A stretch of DNA of 64,000 nt from Flaccisagitta enflata (Eukaryota; Chaetognatha; Sagittoidea; Aphragmophora), in contig OZ231128.1 in assembly GCA_965153355.1 (NCBI GenBank), positions 24,366,001 to 24,430,000 of the forward strand, written 5' to 3'. Shown in pieces: positions 36,287 to 50,637 of the stretch. The translations under genes and the position numbers were made by a program. The notes beneath the pieces are model-generated. The model saw only the letters and a program-made list of their open reading frames with translations. It searched no databases and was not told where the DNA came from. Within the stretch, counting starts at the first letter, position 1; each line of letters starts with the position of its first letter.

Positions 36287-39200
36287 TCCTCAACAATGGA
36301 ACAATTTCTCCGATGATCCCGTCAAAGGTACGCAAAAGCGCGTGCAAATGACCAACCAATGCAGTGGCATTCACCAGTATATGTGAATAGCTTTTATTTT
36401 ACAAAACATGTAAGGTTGAAATGCATACAGTAGATCTCGTCTAGACTTGAGATAAAGGGGGCAAGCATTGTGTAAAAGAATGAAGGCAGGGGATATTTGG
36501 ATCATAGACTAATCAAAGGATGCTTAGTTCCTCAAGATAGCTGGTTGCCATGGAAACACATTTCCATGTATTCTTGCTTGAATATCAATATTTTGAGATA
36601 TTTTTTTAGGGAACATTGCTTAAAATCAAATTTTCTACAACTTTTCTACAGTATATTTTGTAAGAATGTCGCTCGTTTAGCCGTTGCTAGGGAGCATATC
36701 CATGTGTGACAACCCCTAGCAACCGCTAAACGAGCGACATTCTTACAGAACATACTGTAGGAAAGTTGTAGCAAATTGAATTTTGAAAAATGTTCTCTCA
36801 AAAAATTTCTCAGAATATTGATATTTTAGCGAAAATACATAGAAACGCGTTTCCAAAGCAATCAGCTATTATGGGCAACAAGGCCAAGTAGGCCAATAGG
36901 GTGCGCCTTGTGGATCGAATGCGTTACAGACCAACCGACTGACACAGCCAGTTATAGAAGTGCGTTAGCGCACCTAATAAAGCATGACTTTATTAGTCTA
37001 TATTTCAAATATCACTCTCCTGGCTTCATTTGCGTTGTAATCAATATGAAGAACTTGAATCGGTTGGTATAAAACCTTGAGCCCGTTTGCATACTTAATC
37101 TCTATGAATTAAATACAAATGTTAAGTTTTCTATGTTTAATCTTTGTACTAAATTGAATAAGATAAAGATTGAAAAAGTTATCCTATTCATTCATATTGG
37201 CCCATTGCATTGGCCAAGTCAGTGGTAAGCATGTTTGGGTGATGATCATGAGCAATCTTTTAAATCATAAGGGTTTGATTTTCTTGTCAGTATTTTCTTA
37301 TGTTAGTAATTACACCAGTACATGTAGGATATTTTGTGTATACTTTATGGTAGAGGACTGTCCACCGTATGCTAATGAGTTATGCATTATAAGCCGATAG
37401 TTTTGTCAGGTAAGCTCTTTTGTCATTAGAAAAGGATAATTGTGAGCAATGCGGAGTTTACAAACACCTTTAAAATCTTGCAAGTCTTGCAACGAATTCT
37501 GGCCTCCTTTTGTAAGTGCGATGTTGTTTTAACTTTCATCTTTCAAATTTTACTATCTAAAACTTTTATACCAAGTTTCGACTAAATTGAATGAAAGTTG
37601 TCTAAGTTATCCAATTTTCATTTCAAACAGTGCTCTGCTTTGTTTCAGCATGGGTTAACATGGTCATTAGACCAACGTCGCGCGCTGTCGGAAATTTGTG
37701 CAATAGGTGAACAGACAGATGGAAAAACAGACAGACAAACGGGTTGACAAACAAAAATGCTTTAAATGACCTGAGAGCAGTTTAACAAGGCCAAGTAGGC
37801 CAACGATGCATCCTCTTTGAATGAAGGTTTTTTATGAATGAATGTTTTTTTATGAATGAATGTCATTTGTGAATGAATGAATTACATGATGCATTTTTCT
37901 TTTAGTGGGGTTGAACCACTTTTCTGTTCAAAAAATGCTTGATTTTAATGTTTTTAATGAATGTGTTATCGACCAACCAACCAACCGACTGACCAACCAA
38001 CCGACCGACGGACACAGCCTACTATAGAGATGCGAGGACGCATCTAAAAAGTGGCTTACATCGTCGCGTTGCACGCGACAAAAAGGTCCCCATTTGATTC
38101 TAATCCCAGCCACGAGCGAGCCCACAGAAGTAGTTATACCCATACTTCCTCAAACTACACTGCCTCATGCAAAAAAACGTTTTGAAAAAAATTTCAGGTG
38201 CGACAAAGCACCTCTATAACTGGCTGTGTCCGTCGGTTGGTCTGTTGGTTGGTCGGTCGGTCGGGTAACGCATTCGTTCGACGATCCTCACGTCGCACCT
38301 TATTGGCCTACTTGGCCTTGTTTTCCCAACTTATACTAATCCCTTGTGAAGGACAAAATCTCTCTCTACATTTTGTAATAATCTTTTACTCTTCTTCACT
38401 TTTTTCTTTTTTTTTTCCTTAAATTCCTTTTTTTTTTCTCTTTTTTCCTTTTAATTTCTTTTTAGTTGCGGACACGTAGTTTTTAGTTGCACGCTACGCG
38501 ACTCTACAACCTCGCTTTGTCGGTCCGTCCGTCAGTCTGCCGGTCCGTCCGTCCGTCCGTCCGTCACACTTTACTTTTTTGGGTTTTTTGCGGTTTTTGG
38601 CCTCACTGCTCCTGCCCAAATGATGGAGTGACCTCCACCATGGCTCCTGCCTACCCGCATGCGACTGGGGTAGCCGTGTCCGGCCTTGTTTCCACAATAT
38701 GTCATACAGTAGAATTCCTTGATTTATGTCACACCACCCAGTTTTCTTCGATGTATGTCACACAGCCCAGAATTCTTTGATGTCTGTCACACCACCTAGT
38801 TTTCTCCAATGTATGTCACACAGTCTAGAATTATCTGATGTATGTCACACCCCCCCAGTTTTCCATGTATGTCACACAGCCCAGAATTTCAATGCATGTG
38901 ACACCACCCAAACTTTTCTGATGTAATGCCACACTACCTTGTTTCATCTGATGTATGTCAAGTACAGCCTGCACTCGGATGTATGTCAAAACCACCCAGT
39001 TTTCCAGTGTATGCCTTTCCACTAACACAGCCCAGAATTCTCTGATGTATGTCATATCACCCAGTTTTCTTCGATGTGTTGTCTAGAACCTATGAATATC
39101 GTCAGTCATTTTGTGCAATAACTCTGTTTTCTAATGTATGTCACACAGCCCAGAATTCTCTGGATGTATGTCATAATCACCCTCCAGTTTTCTGATGTGT

Positions 39201-42200
39201 GTCACACAGCCCAGAATTCTTCTTCTATATGTATGTCAAGTAATTCACCTATATTTTTTCCAATGTATGTCATATAGCCCAGAATTCCTTGATTTATGTC
39301 ACACCACCCAGTTTTCTCCGATGTATGTCACACAGCCCAGAATTTTGATGTATATGTTACACTACCACCCAGTTTTGTCCAATGTATGTCACAAAGCCCA
39401 AAATTCTCCAATGTATGTCACACCACCTAGTTTTCCCCCTTATAGGTCAGACAGTCCAGGATCCTCAGATGTATGTCACACCATCCAGTTTTCTCCGATA
39501 TATGTCACACAGCCCAGAATTCTCTGATGTATGTCACAACACCCAGTTTTCTGTATGTCATACAGCCCAGAATTCTCCATGTATGTCACGCCACCCAGTT
39601 TTTTCTGATATATGAAAGTTGGACAACATTACTACTCATATGTCACACAGCCCAGAATTCTCTAATGTATGTCACACCACCCATTTTCCAATGTATGTCA
39701 CATTGTACTCAGAATTCTCTGATGTATGTCACATCACCCAGTTTTCTCCGATGTATATCACACAACCCAGTTTTCTCATATGTATGTCACACAGCCCAGA
39801 ATTCTTCTATGTATGAGTTGGACAACATTACTTTACAATAAAAAATCTAATAAGGATAAGAGCCTTGGGAGCTCTAACTGGTGTTTCATCCGGACCCCTC
39901 ACAGCAATCCTTAGAATTATCAAAATTCACCTCAAACCTTACCAAAAAGCGGCTCAATAGATTCATATCAACCGCAAGAAAAATCTATAATTGTTGGTTG
40001 CTTGTGAAATGTGTAAGTGACAAGAAAGAGTACCAGACGAGTGTGCTGAATGCCCTAAGTCCCTCACATCCTTCTGATCTTCCCATTGTAAAATGCTCAT
40101 GACACCCACAACCTTAAAATAAGATCCTTCCCATTAATCAATAAAAATCCACCAAGTTACTCTGAGTCAACCCCAAACTCTTAAGAATTATTGTAACCGT
40201 AATCCAATTTGAGCAAAACAATATACCAAAGGATAAGTGAATTATAAATAGATAATGTAGTTATCAAAGACAATGTTGTGAAGAAACCACACCCTTAGAG
40301 GCAAGATATGAGAGTCGACTAAATGGGACCACCGGACATTCTTTACCAAGGTACTAAATTGTATGAGTTGGACAACATGACTTTACAATAAGAAATCTGA
40401 TAAGGACAAGAGCCTTGGGAGCTCTAACTGGTGTTTCATCCGTACCCCTCACAGCTATCCTTAGAATTATCAAAATTCACCTCAAACCTTACCACAAAGC
40501 GGCTCAACAGATTCATATCAACAGCAAGAAAAATCTATAATTGTCGGTTGTTTGTGAAATGTATTAGTGATAAGAAACAGTACCAGACGAGTATGCTGTA
40601 TGTAACACTACCCAATTTTCTCCGATGTATGTCACACAATCCAGAATTCTCTGATGTATGTCACACCACCCAGTTTTCTCCAATGCATGTCACACAGTCC
40701 AGAATTCCCTGGGATGTATGTTACACCACCCAGTTTTCTGATGTATGTCACACAGCCCATAATTAGTCTGATGCATGTCACACCGCCCAGTTTTCTCTCT
40801 GATGTATGCCACAGCCCAGAATTCCCTCCAATGTTTGTGATACCACCCAGTTTTCCGATGTATGCTCTAAGCACAGCCCCAGAATTCTCTGGGATGTATG
40901 ACACACCACCTAGTTTTCCAGTGTATGTATGCATACACAGCCCAGAATAGTGTCACACAGCCCAGAATTTGATGATGTATGTCACACCACCCAGTTTTCT
41001 CCAATGTATGTCACACAGCCCAGAATTCTCCAATGAATGTCACACCAGCCAGTTTTCTCCAATATATGTCACAACACCCAGTTTTCGCCAATGTATGTCA
41101 CACAGCCCACAATTCTTTAATGTATGTCACATGGTGGGACCGCCCACAAGCGGCAGTGGGACCGCCAATAGGTGGCACTGGGACTGCCCACAGGCGGCAG
41201 TGGGACCACCCAAAGACGACAGTGGGACCGCCCACAGGCGGCAGTAGAACTGCCCACAGGCGGCAGTGGGACCGCCTACAGGCGGCAGTGAGGCCGCCCA
41301 TATGCGGCATGCAGTGAGGTTGCCCACAGGTGGTAGTAATCCACCCACAGGCGGCCATTATCTACAACATAGATATGTCTGGTTATTATTTTTAGAAATG
41401 TTTTATAAATTGTCACTGCTTTCTGAGAGAAAATTTGTGACAAGAATGATATCACTCCGGGTTTTTCTGCATTTTTGTGTAGGTTATAGGCATACAAATC
41501 AAGAACTATCCAGTGGAAAATTTTCCCTAGAGCGTATTTTGAAAAAAAGTCAAAAATCTATAATTCAAGCTTCATCATACATGGATAACTTTGCAAGTTG
41601 GTCTGACTATTTCTTTTGATACAGATTGACAATCTCTGATCTAATTTTCTGATAGTCAGAATCATATGGTTTTAATAAGAAACAACATTTTCATTTTTTA
41701 AGCCACCGTTACAAAAATTACAGCGGAGGCCTAAAACATGAAAATTTAATTTCTCATCAAAACCATATAGTGCGACCTATCAAATTAAAGGGAATTTCAT
41801 CAGGATCAACAATATGCTGTTAAAAAAAGGGGCAGACCAAATTGAAAAATTCTTTGTGCAAAATGAAGCTTAAAATTATAAATTTTTGGCTTTTTTTCAA
41901 GATGCGCTCTAGGGAAGATTTTAAACTGAATTGTTCTTGATTTTAATGCCCATGACCTAGACAAAAATGCAGAAAAACCCGGAGTGATATCATTCTTGTC
42001 ACAAATCTTCTGTCAGAAAGCAGTGTTGTTGCCTTTCTTTTTCATGTCAAATCAAGTTTTTGTGGAACACAATATGGCTAACGCAACTTGTTCATTGACA
42101 GTTCACGGTATATTATTATTATCAGTTACAATTTCTTTGTTTTTAGTAGTGTGCTACACGATTCTAAAGTCTACATATATGTCCTTTTTTTGTCCATTGG

Positions 42201-43659
42201 TCTGTCCGTCGGTCTGTCCATCCGTTGGTCCATCCGTCAGTCACAAATGGCATTTTTTCTTACGTTTCTTACATTTTTAGTCGCGGACACACAACTCCAT
42301 AAGCCACTTTTTGGTCTGTTGGTCCGTCTGTATATCCATATGTCCATCCGGGACTGATGCTGCCATGTATATGGCCTTGCTTTAACAAGCCAAGAAGAGG
42401 TGGAGACTGCTAATTCCAAGGTCATTTTGGAAATTTTATTTTCTGTCTGTTTGTTTGTTTGTCTGTCTGTCTCTCTGACTTTTCTGAAAATTCCGATGCA
42501 CGCGACAGAGGTCTAATGTCCTTGTCTTTTTCACTCTCTGGAGGTCCATGCGGTCAAAGCGGTAAAATAAAAGTCGGCTTCTTTGAAAAAAAAGATGGTC
42601 AAGTGCAGCGTTTGGAAGAGCGTGATATCTTAGGGTAAGGCCTTTGGTTAAAAGTTACTGTAAATTGATCTTAAGAGAATATCTTTCACAGCGCTTTCAA
42701 ATTATGGAATTTGCCATGTTTTACTAATTCTAATTGCATGGATGTAAAAGACTGACAAACATATTTTGTTCTGTTTTTTTTTGTGTGTGTGTGCTACCCT
42801 ATCATCATAAACAACTGCAACCAGCATAACCTTTGCTGTGCTTAAAGTATTCATAATGAACAATTCTGATTTGTACTGTCTGAAATACTGTCTGAAAGTA
42901 CATAACCAACAGTTTATTCATGTAAAATTTCAAAGCACTGGCTCCAGCGGTCCCTATCATCATAAACAACTGCAACCAGCATAACCTTTGCTGTGCTTAA
43001 AGTATTCATAATGAACAATTCTGATTTGTACTGTCTGAAATTACATAACCAACAGTTTATTCATGCAAAATTTCAAAGCACTGGCTCCAGCGGTTTGGGT
43101 TCCACATGGTATTGAAATTTGACAAGATTACCCTAAGAAACAACATTTTTCAGCATTTTTCATTAAAAAAAACTGCTATTTTTATGAAGATAGAGCAAAA
43201 AGGACCAAATTGTTTAAGAATACCTAGTAATTCATCAATTTTTTACATTTTAAAAGTTTTTGATATTTTAAAAAGTTTTAACTCAAAATAAAATATTCTT
43301 TCATTCAGAACTTGTTCAAACTAGCCTGGCAACTTTTTCACTCAAAAAGGTGCGGTGGACAAACCGCTTCAGCCAGTGCTTTGAAATTTTGCATGAAAAA
43401 ACTGTACATCATGTGCTTTCAGACGATTTTAATCAGATTATCTAAAAACAAATATTTTTGGCACGATAAAGGTTTCTTTCGTTGCAGTTGTAATTGATGG
43501 CAGGGTTTAGTTAAAAAACTAATTTCCTTCTAAATCAGCGCGGCATTCGACTATTTGCACTCCAGCGGAAACAAAGAGAACGAGAATTGCAACAAAATGA
43601 AAGTCAAATTGTCTCCTTCGGATGAGGGGGTCAATTTTACTTTGATCAATGAGAACTAA
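36287..43659 (+). CDS. Probable continuation of gene A, partial second Reelin-type repeat (3 exons)
   Basis: Three plus-strand exons chain in phase: a 41-nt microexon 36287-36327, then 42544-42634, then 43539-43659. The microexon needs a phase-2 donor, exactly what the LamG exon at 15043 offers, and its own phase 1 fits 42544. The joined peptide reads PQQWNNFSDDPVKG, PCGQSGKIKVGFFEKKDG, RDILG, AAFDYLHSSGNKENENC and VKLSPSDEGVNF. This mirrors the first Reelin-type repeat, including an intron at the same place and phase (G before IVIVEL there, G before AAFDYL here). The last exon runs into TAA at 43657-43659 with no convincing donor where the first repeat has one. The closing half of the domain is missing, so this may be a truncated end or a damaged copy. 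The microexon alone would be weak evidence; the consistent phases and the domain match carry the call. Confidence 0.55.
36535..36870. repeat. Palindromic element, about 150-bp arms
   Basis: GTAAGAATGTCGCTCGTTTA with GCCGTTGCTAGG is inverted right after a short loop (CCTAGCAACCGCTAAACGAG, CGACATTCTTAC); outer arms pair TTGCCATGGAAACACATTTC with CGCGTTTCCAAAGCAATC. In the intron between gene A continuation exons. Confidence 0.65.
36877..36980 (-). mobile_element. GTCY-core element, tag II, short
   Basis: AACAAGGCCAAGTAGGCCAA, TAGGGTGCGCC, GACCAACCGACTGACACAGC, TATAGAAGTGCGTTAGCGCACCTAATAA. Confidence 0.65.
37783..38050 (-). mobile_element. GTCY-core element, tag III
   Basis: AACAAGGCCAAGTAGGCCAA then CGATGCATCCTCTTTGAATG; a TGAATGAATG core; CCAACCAACCAACCGACTGA; and TATAGAGATGCGAGGACGCA ending TCTAAAAA. 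Confidence 0.7.
38197..38325 (+). mobile_element. GTCY-core element, tag II
   Basis: GGTGCGACAAAGCACCTCTA, TAACTGGCTGTGTCCGTCGG, GTAACGCATTCGTTCGACGA, GTCGCACCTTATTGGCC, CTTGGCCTTGTTTTCC. The cleanest copy in the window. Confidence 0.8.
38480..38692 (+). mobile_element. GTCY-core element, tag I
   Basis: TTTTTAGTTGCACGCTACGC GACTC, (GTCC)n run, CTCACTGCTCCTGCCCAAAT, CGCATGCGACTGGGG, GTGTCCGGCCTTGTTTCC. A satellite starts at its right end. Confidence 0.75.
38693..41130. repeat. Satellite of alternating 28-30-bp half-units, interrupted
   Basis: Two half-units alternate: GATGTATGTCACACAGCCC with AGAATTCTCT, and GATGTATGTCACACCACCC with AGTTTTCTCC. They fill 38693-39605, 39640-39815, 40600-40930 and 40945-41130. 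The array is interrupted by the 39.8/40.4 kb repeat. Confidence 0.85.
39818..40600 (+). repeat. Two tandem-ordered copies of the GTTGGACAACATTACTTTAC repeat
   Basis: Copies 39818-40330 and 40362-40600 share long near-identical stretches, both embedded in the satellite; the second copy stops mid-way and returns to satellite at 40603. Confidence 0.65.
41133..41362. repeat. 22-bp GC-rich tandem repeat
   Basis: About ten copies of GGGACCGCCCACAGGCGGCA plus GT. Each unit contains the small palindrome CCGCC/GGCGG. Confidence 0.85.
41399..42022. mobile_element. Snap-back element sharing its core with the 21.9-kb one
   Basis: Arms CACTGCTTTCTGAGAGAAAA with TGTGACAAGAATGATATCAC, and CTCCGGGTTTTTCTGCATTT, are inverted at 41960-42022. 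The centre holds AAGCCACCGTTAC..ACAGCGGAGGCC and TAGTGCGACCTATCAAATTA, matching the centre at 22190-22340, although the arms differ. Confidence 0.7.
42800..43094. repeat. Tandem duplication of about 150 bp, plus inverted fragment
   Basis: CATAAACAACTGCAACCAGC through CAAAGCACTGGCTCCAGCGG occurs twice head to tail (42805-42952 and 42959-43093; the first has an extra 12-bp ACTGTCTGAAAG). A short inverted piece is at 43364-43396. Confidence 0.8.
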
Positions 43660-43872
43660 GAATGGGACAACACATTGGACATATGGACAAATCTTGATAC
43701 AGATTTCATATTATGTTGGTTGACAAATGAGATAAAAGATATTCACTTAACATTTTTGTGATGAAGTGAAATTAAATTCTATTTAATTCTAGACTAATCT
43801 CAGATCTGCATCTCAAACGGTTTAGAAGTTAGAGCCTGTCAAAGTGATCTCTTATTTTGTAAGAATGTTTTT

Positions 43873-44081
43873 CTTAGTCGCGTGCTATGCGACTCTACAC
43901 CCCGCTTTGTTGGTCCGTCCATCGGTCCGTCGGTCAGTTGGTCCGTCCGTCCGTTACACTCTACTTTTTTTTTGCGGTCTCTGGCCTCACTGCACCTGCC
44001 CCAATGATGAAGTGACCTCAATTACGGCCCCTGCCCGCCCGCACGTGACTGGGGTAGCCGTGTATCCGGCCTTGTTTTTAA
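43873..44081 (+). mobile_element. GTCY-core element, tag I
   Basis: TTAGTCGCGTGCTATGCGAC TCTACACCCCGCTTTG, CTGCACCTGCCCCAATGATG, CGCACGTGACTGGGG, GTATCCGGCCTTGTTTTTA. Confidence 0.75.
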
Positions 44082-44506
44082 TAGGATTTGAGAGTGCGGC
44101 TTTTTAAATGATTCGTGTAGTATACCATGACTTTCTTGGTTTCAACAAGGATATCTCGAGCTCCAGTTCCTTTCAATGTAAACATTTGATTGATCTCTAA
44201 TTCCGCATCCTGTCTTTGTATTTTCGTGTGAAAAATCATTAGGTGTTATTGATAATTTGATATAAATGCATGATTTCAAGCAAGCAAATGTGGTTGAAAA
44301 CCAATTTAAGAATTAATTTGAATAAGCAAATACTTTTTGCTGTTGTTCATTTATTTACTACACAAAAAAAGAAATCTACTTTCAAATGTTAAAAATTCAA
44401 TTATCAGAAAAAATTGATCGTCCAGCCTTCTACATGGCGCCAAATGAGACAAAACGTTTCTTCTAGCTGCTCTGTTGACTCCAGCATGCTTGCTCAATTT
44501 TTAGGT

Positions 44507-44640
44507 GCGACAAAGCACCAACAAAGCACCCTTATAACTGGCTGTGTCCGTTGGTCGGTCGGTTGCTGGTTGGTCTGTCTGTAAATGCATTCTCCGTTTG
44601 ACGATCCACGTCGCACCTATTGGCCTACTTGGCCTTGTTC
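44507..44640 (+). mobile_element. GTCY-core element, tag II
   Basis: TTTTTAGGTGCGACAAAGCA with a small repeat of AACAAAGCACC, CTGGCTGTGTCCGTTGG, GACGATCCACGTCGCACCTA, TTGGCCTTGTTC. Confidence 0.75.
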
Positions 44641-45142
44641 ATTAGAAAATGGATAACCATGACAAAGATAGCATAATCATTGACAAAATTCCATACACAA
44701 AATGTATAAAAAAGAATAATGACGTGAGGTTTGTTCCCGGACATCAAGGACGGGGATACAGCATCGTCGCGGACGGATGAGCAAGTGCATACACCCCCCT
44801 CCTCTCCTCCACATAGACACTTGACACTCTATTCAACTGCAGTAATCAAATGCGCGCTTTCACACATTTCAACTCGATTATCACGGGCGGACGGGCCAAC
44901 GCAACGGAGGGATAACTAAAAATGTATGAAAGTTGGACAACTTTACCACACCCCCTCCCCCGTTTTTATCAGAAATGCTACATCAATTGAAAGATGCTTC
45001 TCAACTACAGTGCTCATTCTTAGGGCATCTGTAAAGGGTGTGATGATGAAAAAAGAAAGTATTAGCAACTGCAGTGGACAGATTAATTATTATTATTTTC
45101 CTTTACTGTTTCGAAATTTTTCGGCGCACTCCCCCTCCCTTT

Positions 45143-45450
<308 letters not shown>

Positions 45451-45540
45451 GACTTTCACTGCTGTCAAGTAAGAAAAGGAATTTCTTCTGAGAAAATCCA
45501 GACATAAAAAGAAATTCTTTTACAGGACCTTAAAGAAGAG

Positions 45541-45846
<306 letters not shown>

Positions 45847-46642
45847 GACATGTTTCGTCTATGTCTGGCATTTTAGAAATGAATGCAATTGAAATGTTGC
45901 TGATGAAAAATTGCGAAATTAACGCACTTGGCTCAAAAAACATGTGCCGAAGGATGAAAACAACTGTTTACGCAACAGGGTAGGATACTGGGCGACCCAA
46001 GTCGCGTGCCGCGTGTGGGTGGACAGGTGAATTGATGAAATACCACGTGAATAAAAAAAAAGACGCAATTTTAGATGGTTCATTTAGACACGAGAATCTT
46101 AAAAAACTAACTAAAATCTTTGACCATCTTAAAGCCCTCCGAAAGTACTTTTATTTGGCGCCAATCTGGTATTTCTATCTTTTTTCGTTTAGAAATGGCA
46201 TTAGTTTGGGTAAAAATGTTGCCCATTTCAGTTTCGCAATCCCTATGAAAAAAGTGCATTTAAGCAAAATAGTGCTTCTCTTCTATTTGCAGAGCTCTAG
46301 CTTTTAAACCGTTTGAGATACAGACCTGGGGTTGGTCTAGAATGAAAGATTTTTTGAAAATCTTTAAAAATGATTTATTTAGAAATAGTTGAAATTATTC
46401 TTTTTATCTGTTTTATCAATAAATCGAGGGGTGCGTCTTTTTTTTTATTCGCGTGGTAGCTATTAATAGGCAAGAGCATTACCATCAGATGGCATCAGAT
46501 TTGTAAATAAACATTTTAAAAAAGCAAAATGTCAACAACAAAAGGAACAACGGAAAGAAGGGTCACGATGGAATGACCAACCCTTGACCGACCAGCCGAC
46601 CGACCGACGGACCGACCAACAGACCGACCGACCGACCAACCG

Positions 46643-47418
46643 ATGGAAGCTGAATTGAGTGATTGCATCTGGGATCATGATGGGAAGAATGATTGCCAAC
46701 ATTCCGAAGACGTTGGCGTGCGCTGCCGACAACCAGATGGCGATGACTGCGCTTCCTCGCCATGCTTCAACGCCGGCACCTGCACTGACTTGCCCTGGGA
46801 TTACTCTTGTTCGTGTATTCAGGGATACAAAGGCAGGAATTGTGAGTTTGACATCGATGAATGTTACTCCGATCCTTGTCAAAACAACGCCGAATGTTTG
46901 GATGAAGTCAATGGCTATCGGTGCATCTGTAATCCTGGTTACGCGGGAGTTAATTGTGAAACTGAAATCGATGAATGCGACCCAAATCCTTGTCAACATA
47001 AAGGTAGTTGCACTGACAAGGTCAATGCCTACGAATGCGCCTGCGTTCTTGGCTTCGCCGGAAAAAAACTGTGAAATAGATATTGATGATTGTCGAAATG
47101 CTGGATGCATGCATGGTGCTCCATGCGTGGATGGTATCAACGCTTTTACGTGTATCTGTCCACGAGGCTTCGCTGGCGACAGATGCGAGATTAATGTGGA
47201 TGAATGCCGGTCCAACCCATGTCTACATGGCTCATGCATCGACCAAATTGGCGGCTACAGATGCATCTGCGAGTCAAATTGGGATGGACCAAATTGCCAT
47301 ATTGATAAAAACGAGTGTGGCTCCGATCCTTGTGAAAATGGCGCGTATTGCATCGATGGATTCAACAAATATACATGTCAATGTCTGCCGGGTTATGAGG
47401 GCAAAAATTGTGAGATTG
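46643..47418 (+). CDS. Gene D exon 1, end of an SRCR domain and six EGF domains
   Basis: The exon opens with the last third of an SRCR domain (MEAELSDCIWDHDG, NDCQHSEDVGVRC), then encodes six EGF modules in a row, most with the calcium-binding D-(I/V)-(D/N)-E-C start. The donor is GTAAGT after phase 1. The alignment with gene A's third SRCR exon shows the exon should begin about 46641, but no AG acceptor precedes it: the sequence changes directly from a GACC-rich repeat to coding sequence. In EGF 3 a run of seven A (47062-47068) shifts the frame, giving a premature TGA, where six A would read through GFAGKNCEID. This is a sequencing error or a true lesion. The gene could be the continuation of gene A or a neighbouring paralogue. 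Confidence 0.88.
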
Positions 47419-47774
47419 GTAAGTGATTGCAGCTAAATTCGCGGAGGATATCAAAATTGGTAAAGATGCAATTGCTATTATATCAAAACAGGTTGATATA
47501 ATAGTTTGACACCATCACGAAAATAAATCTATCTACCAGAAGAAAGAACATTACGTCGCAGTGCAAACGAGTACGCAATTTAACAAGTCAAAACGACTTA
47601 TATGATATTTTATCTATTCAAAGAATTTTTATGAAGATAAAGGATTTGTGGTTGGTAATCATCAATTTTTTGCATAGAAAAACGTTTTTCTGTACCATAT
47701 GCTTAGGAAATGTGAGAAAAAAGCATGCGAAATTGATGGATTTTTAACAAAAATTGATTCTTGTGCATTGACAT

Positions 47775-47935
47775 GTCTCGCGTAAAAAACCGAATCTGTC
47801 TCTGAATTCAAAATTTTGCATTTTGAAAAACATGGCATCAGTCTTAACACTTTTAAGAAACAGGCCATGTGTTTAGAAATGCAAAATGTTGCATTCAGAG
47901 ACAGATTCGGTTTTTTACGTGACAACATCTAAAGT
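47775..47935. repeat. Short palindrome in an intron of gene D
   Basis: CGTAAAAAACCGAATCTGTC TCTGAATTC is inverted at 47893-47925 (GAATTC-like CATTCAGAGACAGATTCGGTTTTTT), arms about 65 bp. Confidence 0.6.
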
Positions 47936-48452
47936 TTTCCGTGCAATTTTTTTCCAAGAATTCTGTTGTTTCACTGAGTATGCTGCGACTTTACCAAAGC
48001 GAGATCAATACCATTGGTCAGTTAATCGGTTTTTGATTAATTTAGGGAGTATAAAGCATGCATAACACTTTAGATTTTGCCACATTTCCGCTGCATAGCA
48101 GCGTATTCTATCACAGTACAGAACGATTTGTCAAATTTGGCGCTGTTCTGCACCACGACTTACCTTGGTAAGACTGTTATTGAATTTAGCTATAGATCCC
48201 AGGATTCTCGCATTTGAGAGAATTAAAATAATTCCAAAAATGAGATCAACATGGTTGTTGTAGCTTTTTTTCACATGCTGCTTTCTTCCATGTTAATACT
48301 TACTACCTTCAGTGGGGACATTTTTGTGTTCCAGAGATTGAACCAAAATTACTTCTTCCACGTACACTTGAGTAATTAAGACTAGGATGTTATATTTATG
48401 ATGAAGTTAATCTATTCATGTTGACAGAAATTATCTTTAATGTTGCCCATAA

Positions 48453-50538
<2,086 letters not shown>

Positions 50539-50637
50539 GTATGATTTTGAATGGACGTAGTAAACCTTAACATGCATAGTTGTGTTTTGAATTGAATAGA
50601 CTAAGTTCTTTTTATAAGTTCTTTTTAAAAGTTCTTT

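Noticed and set aside
41133-41362. Regular GC-rich repeats as a CRISPR array
   Set aside because: Units are contiguous with no unique spacers, and the genome is animal.
46032-46307. ORF KKLTKIFDHLKALRKYFYLA as a missing exon before the SRCR exon
   Set aside because: No SRCR cysteine pattern and no matching splice phase.
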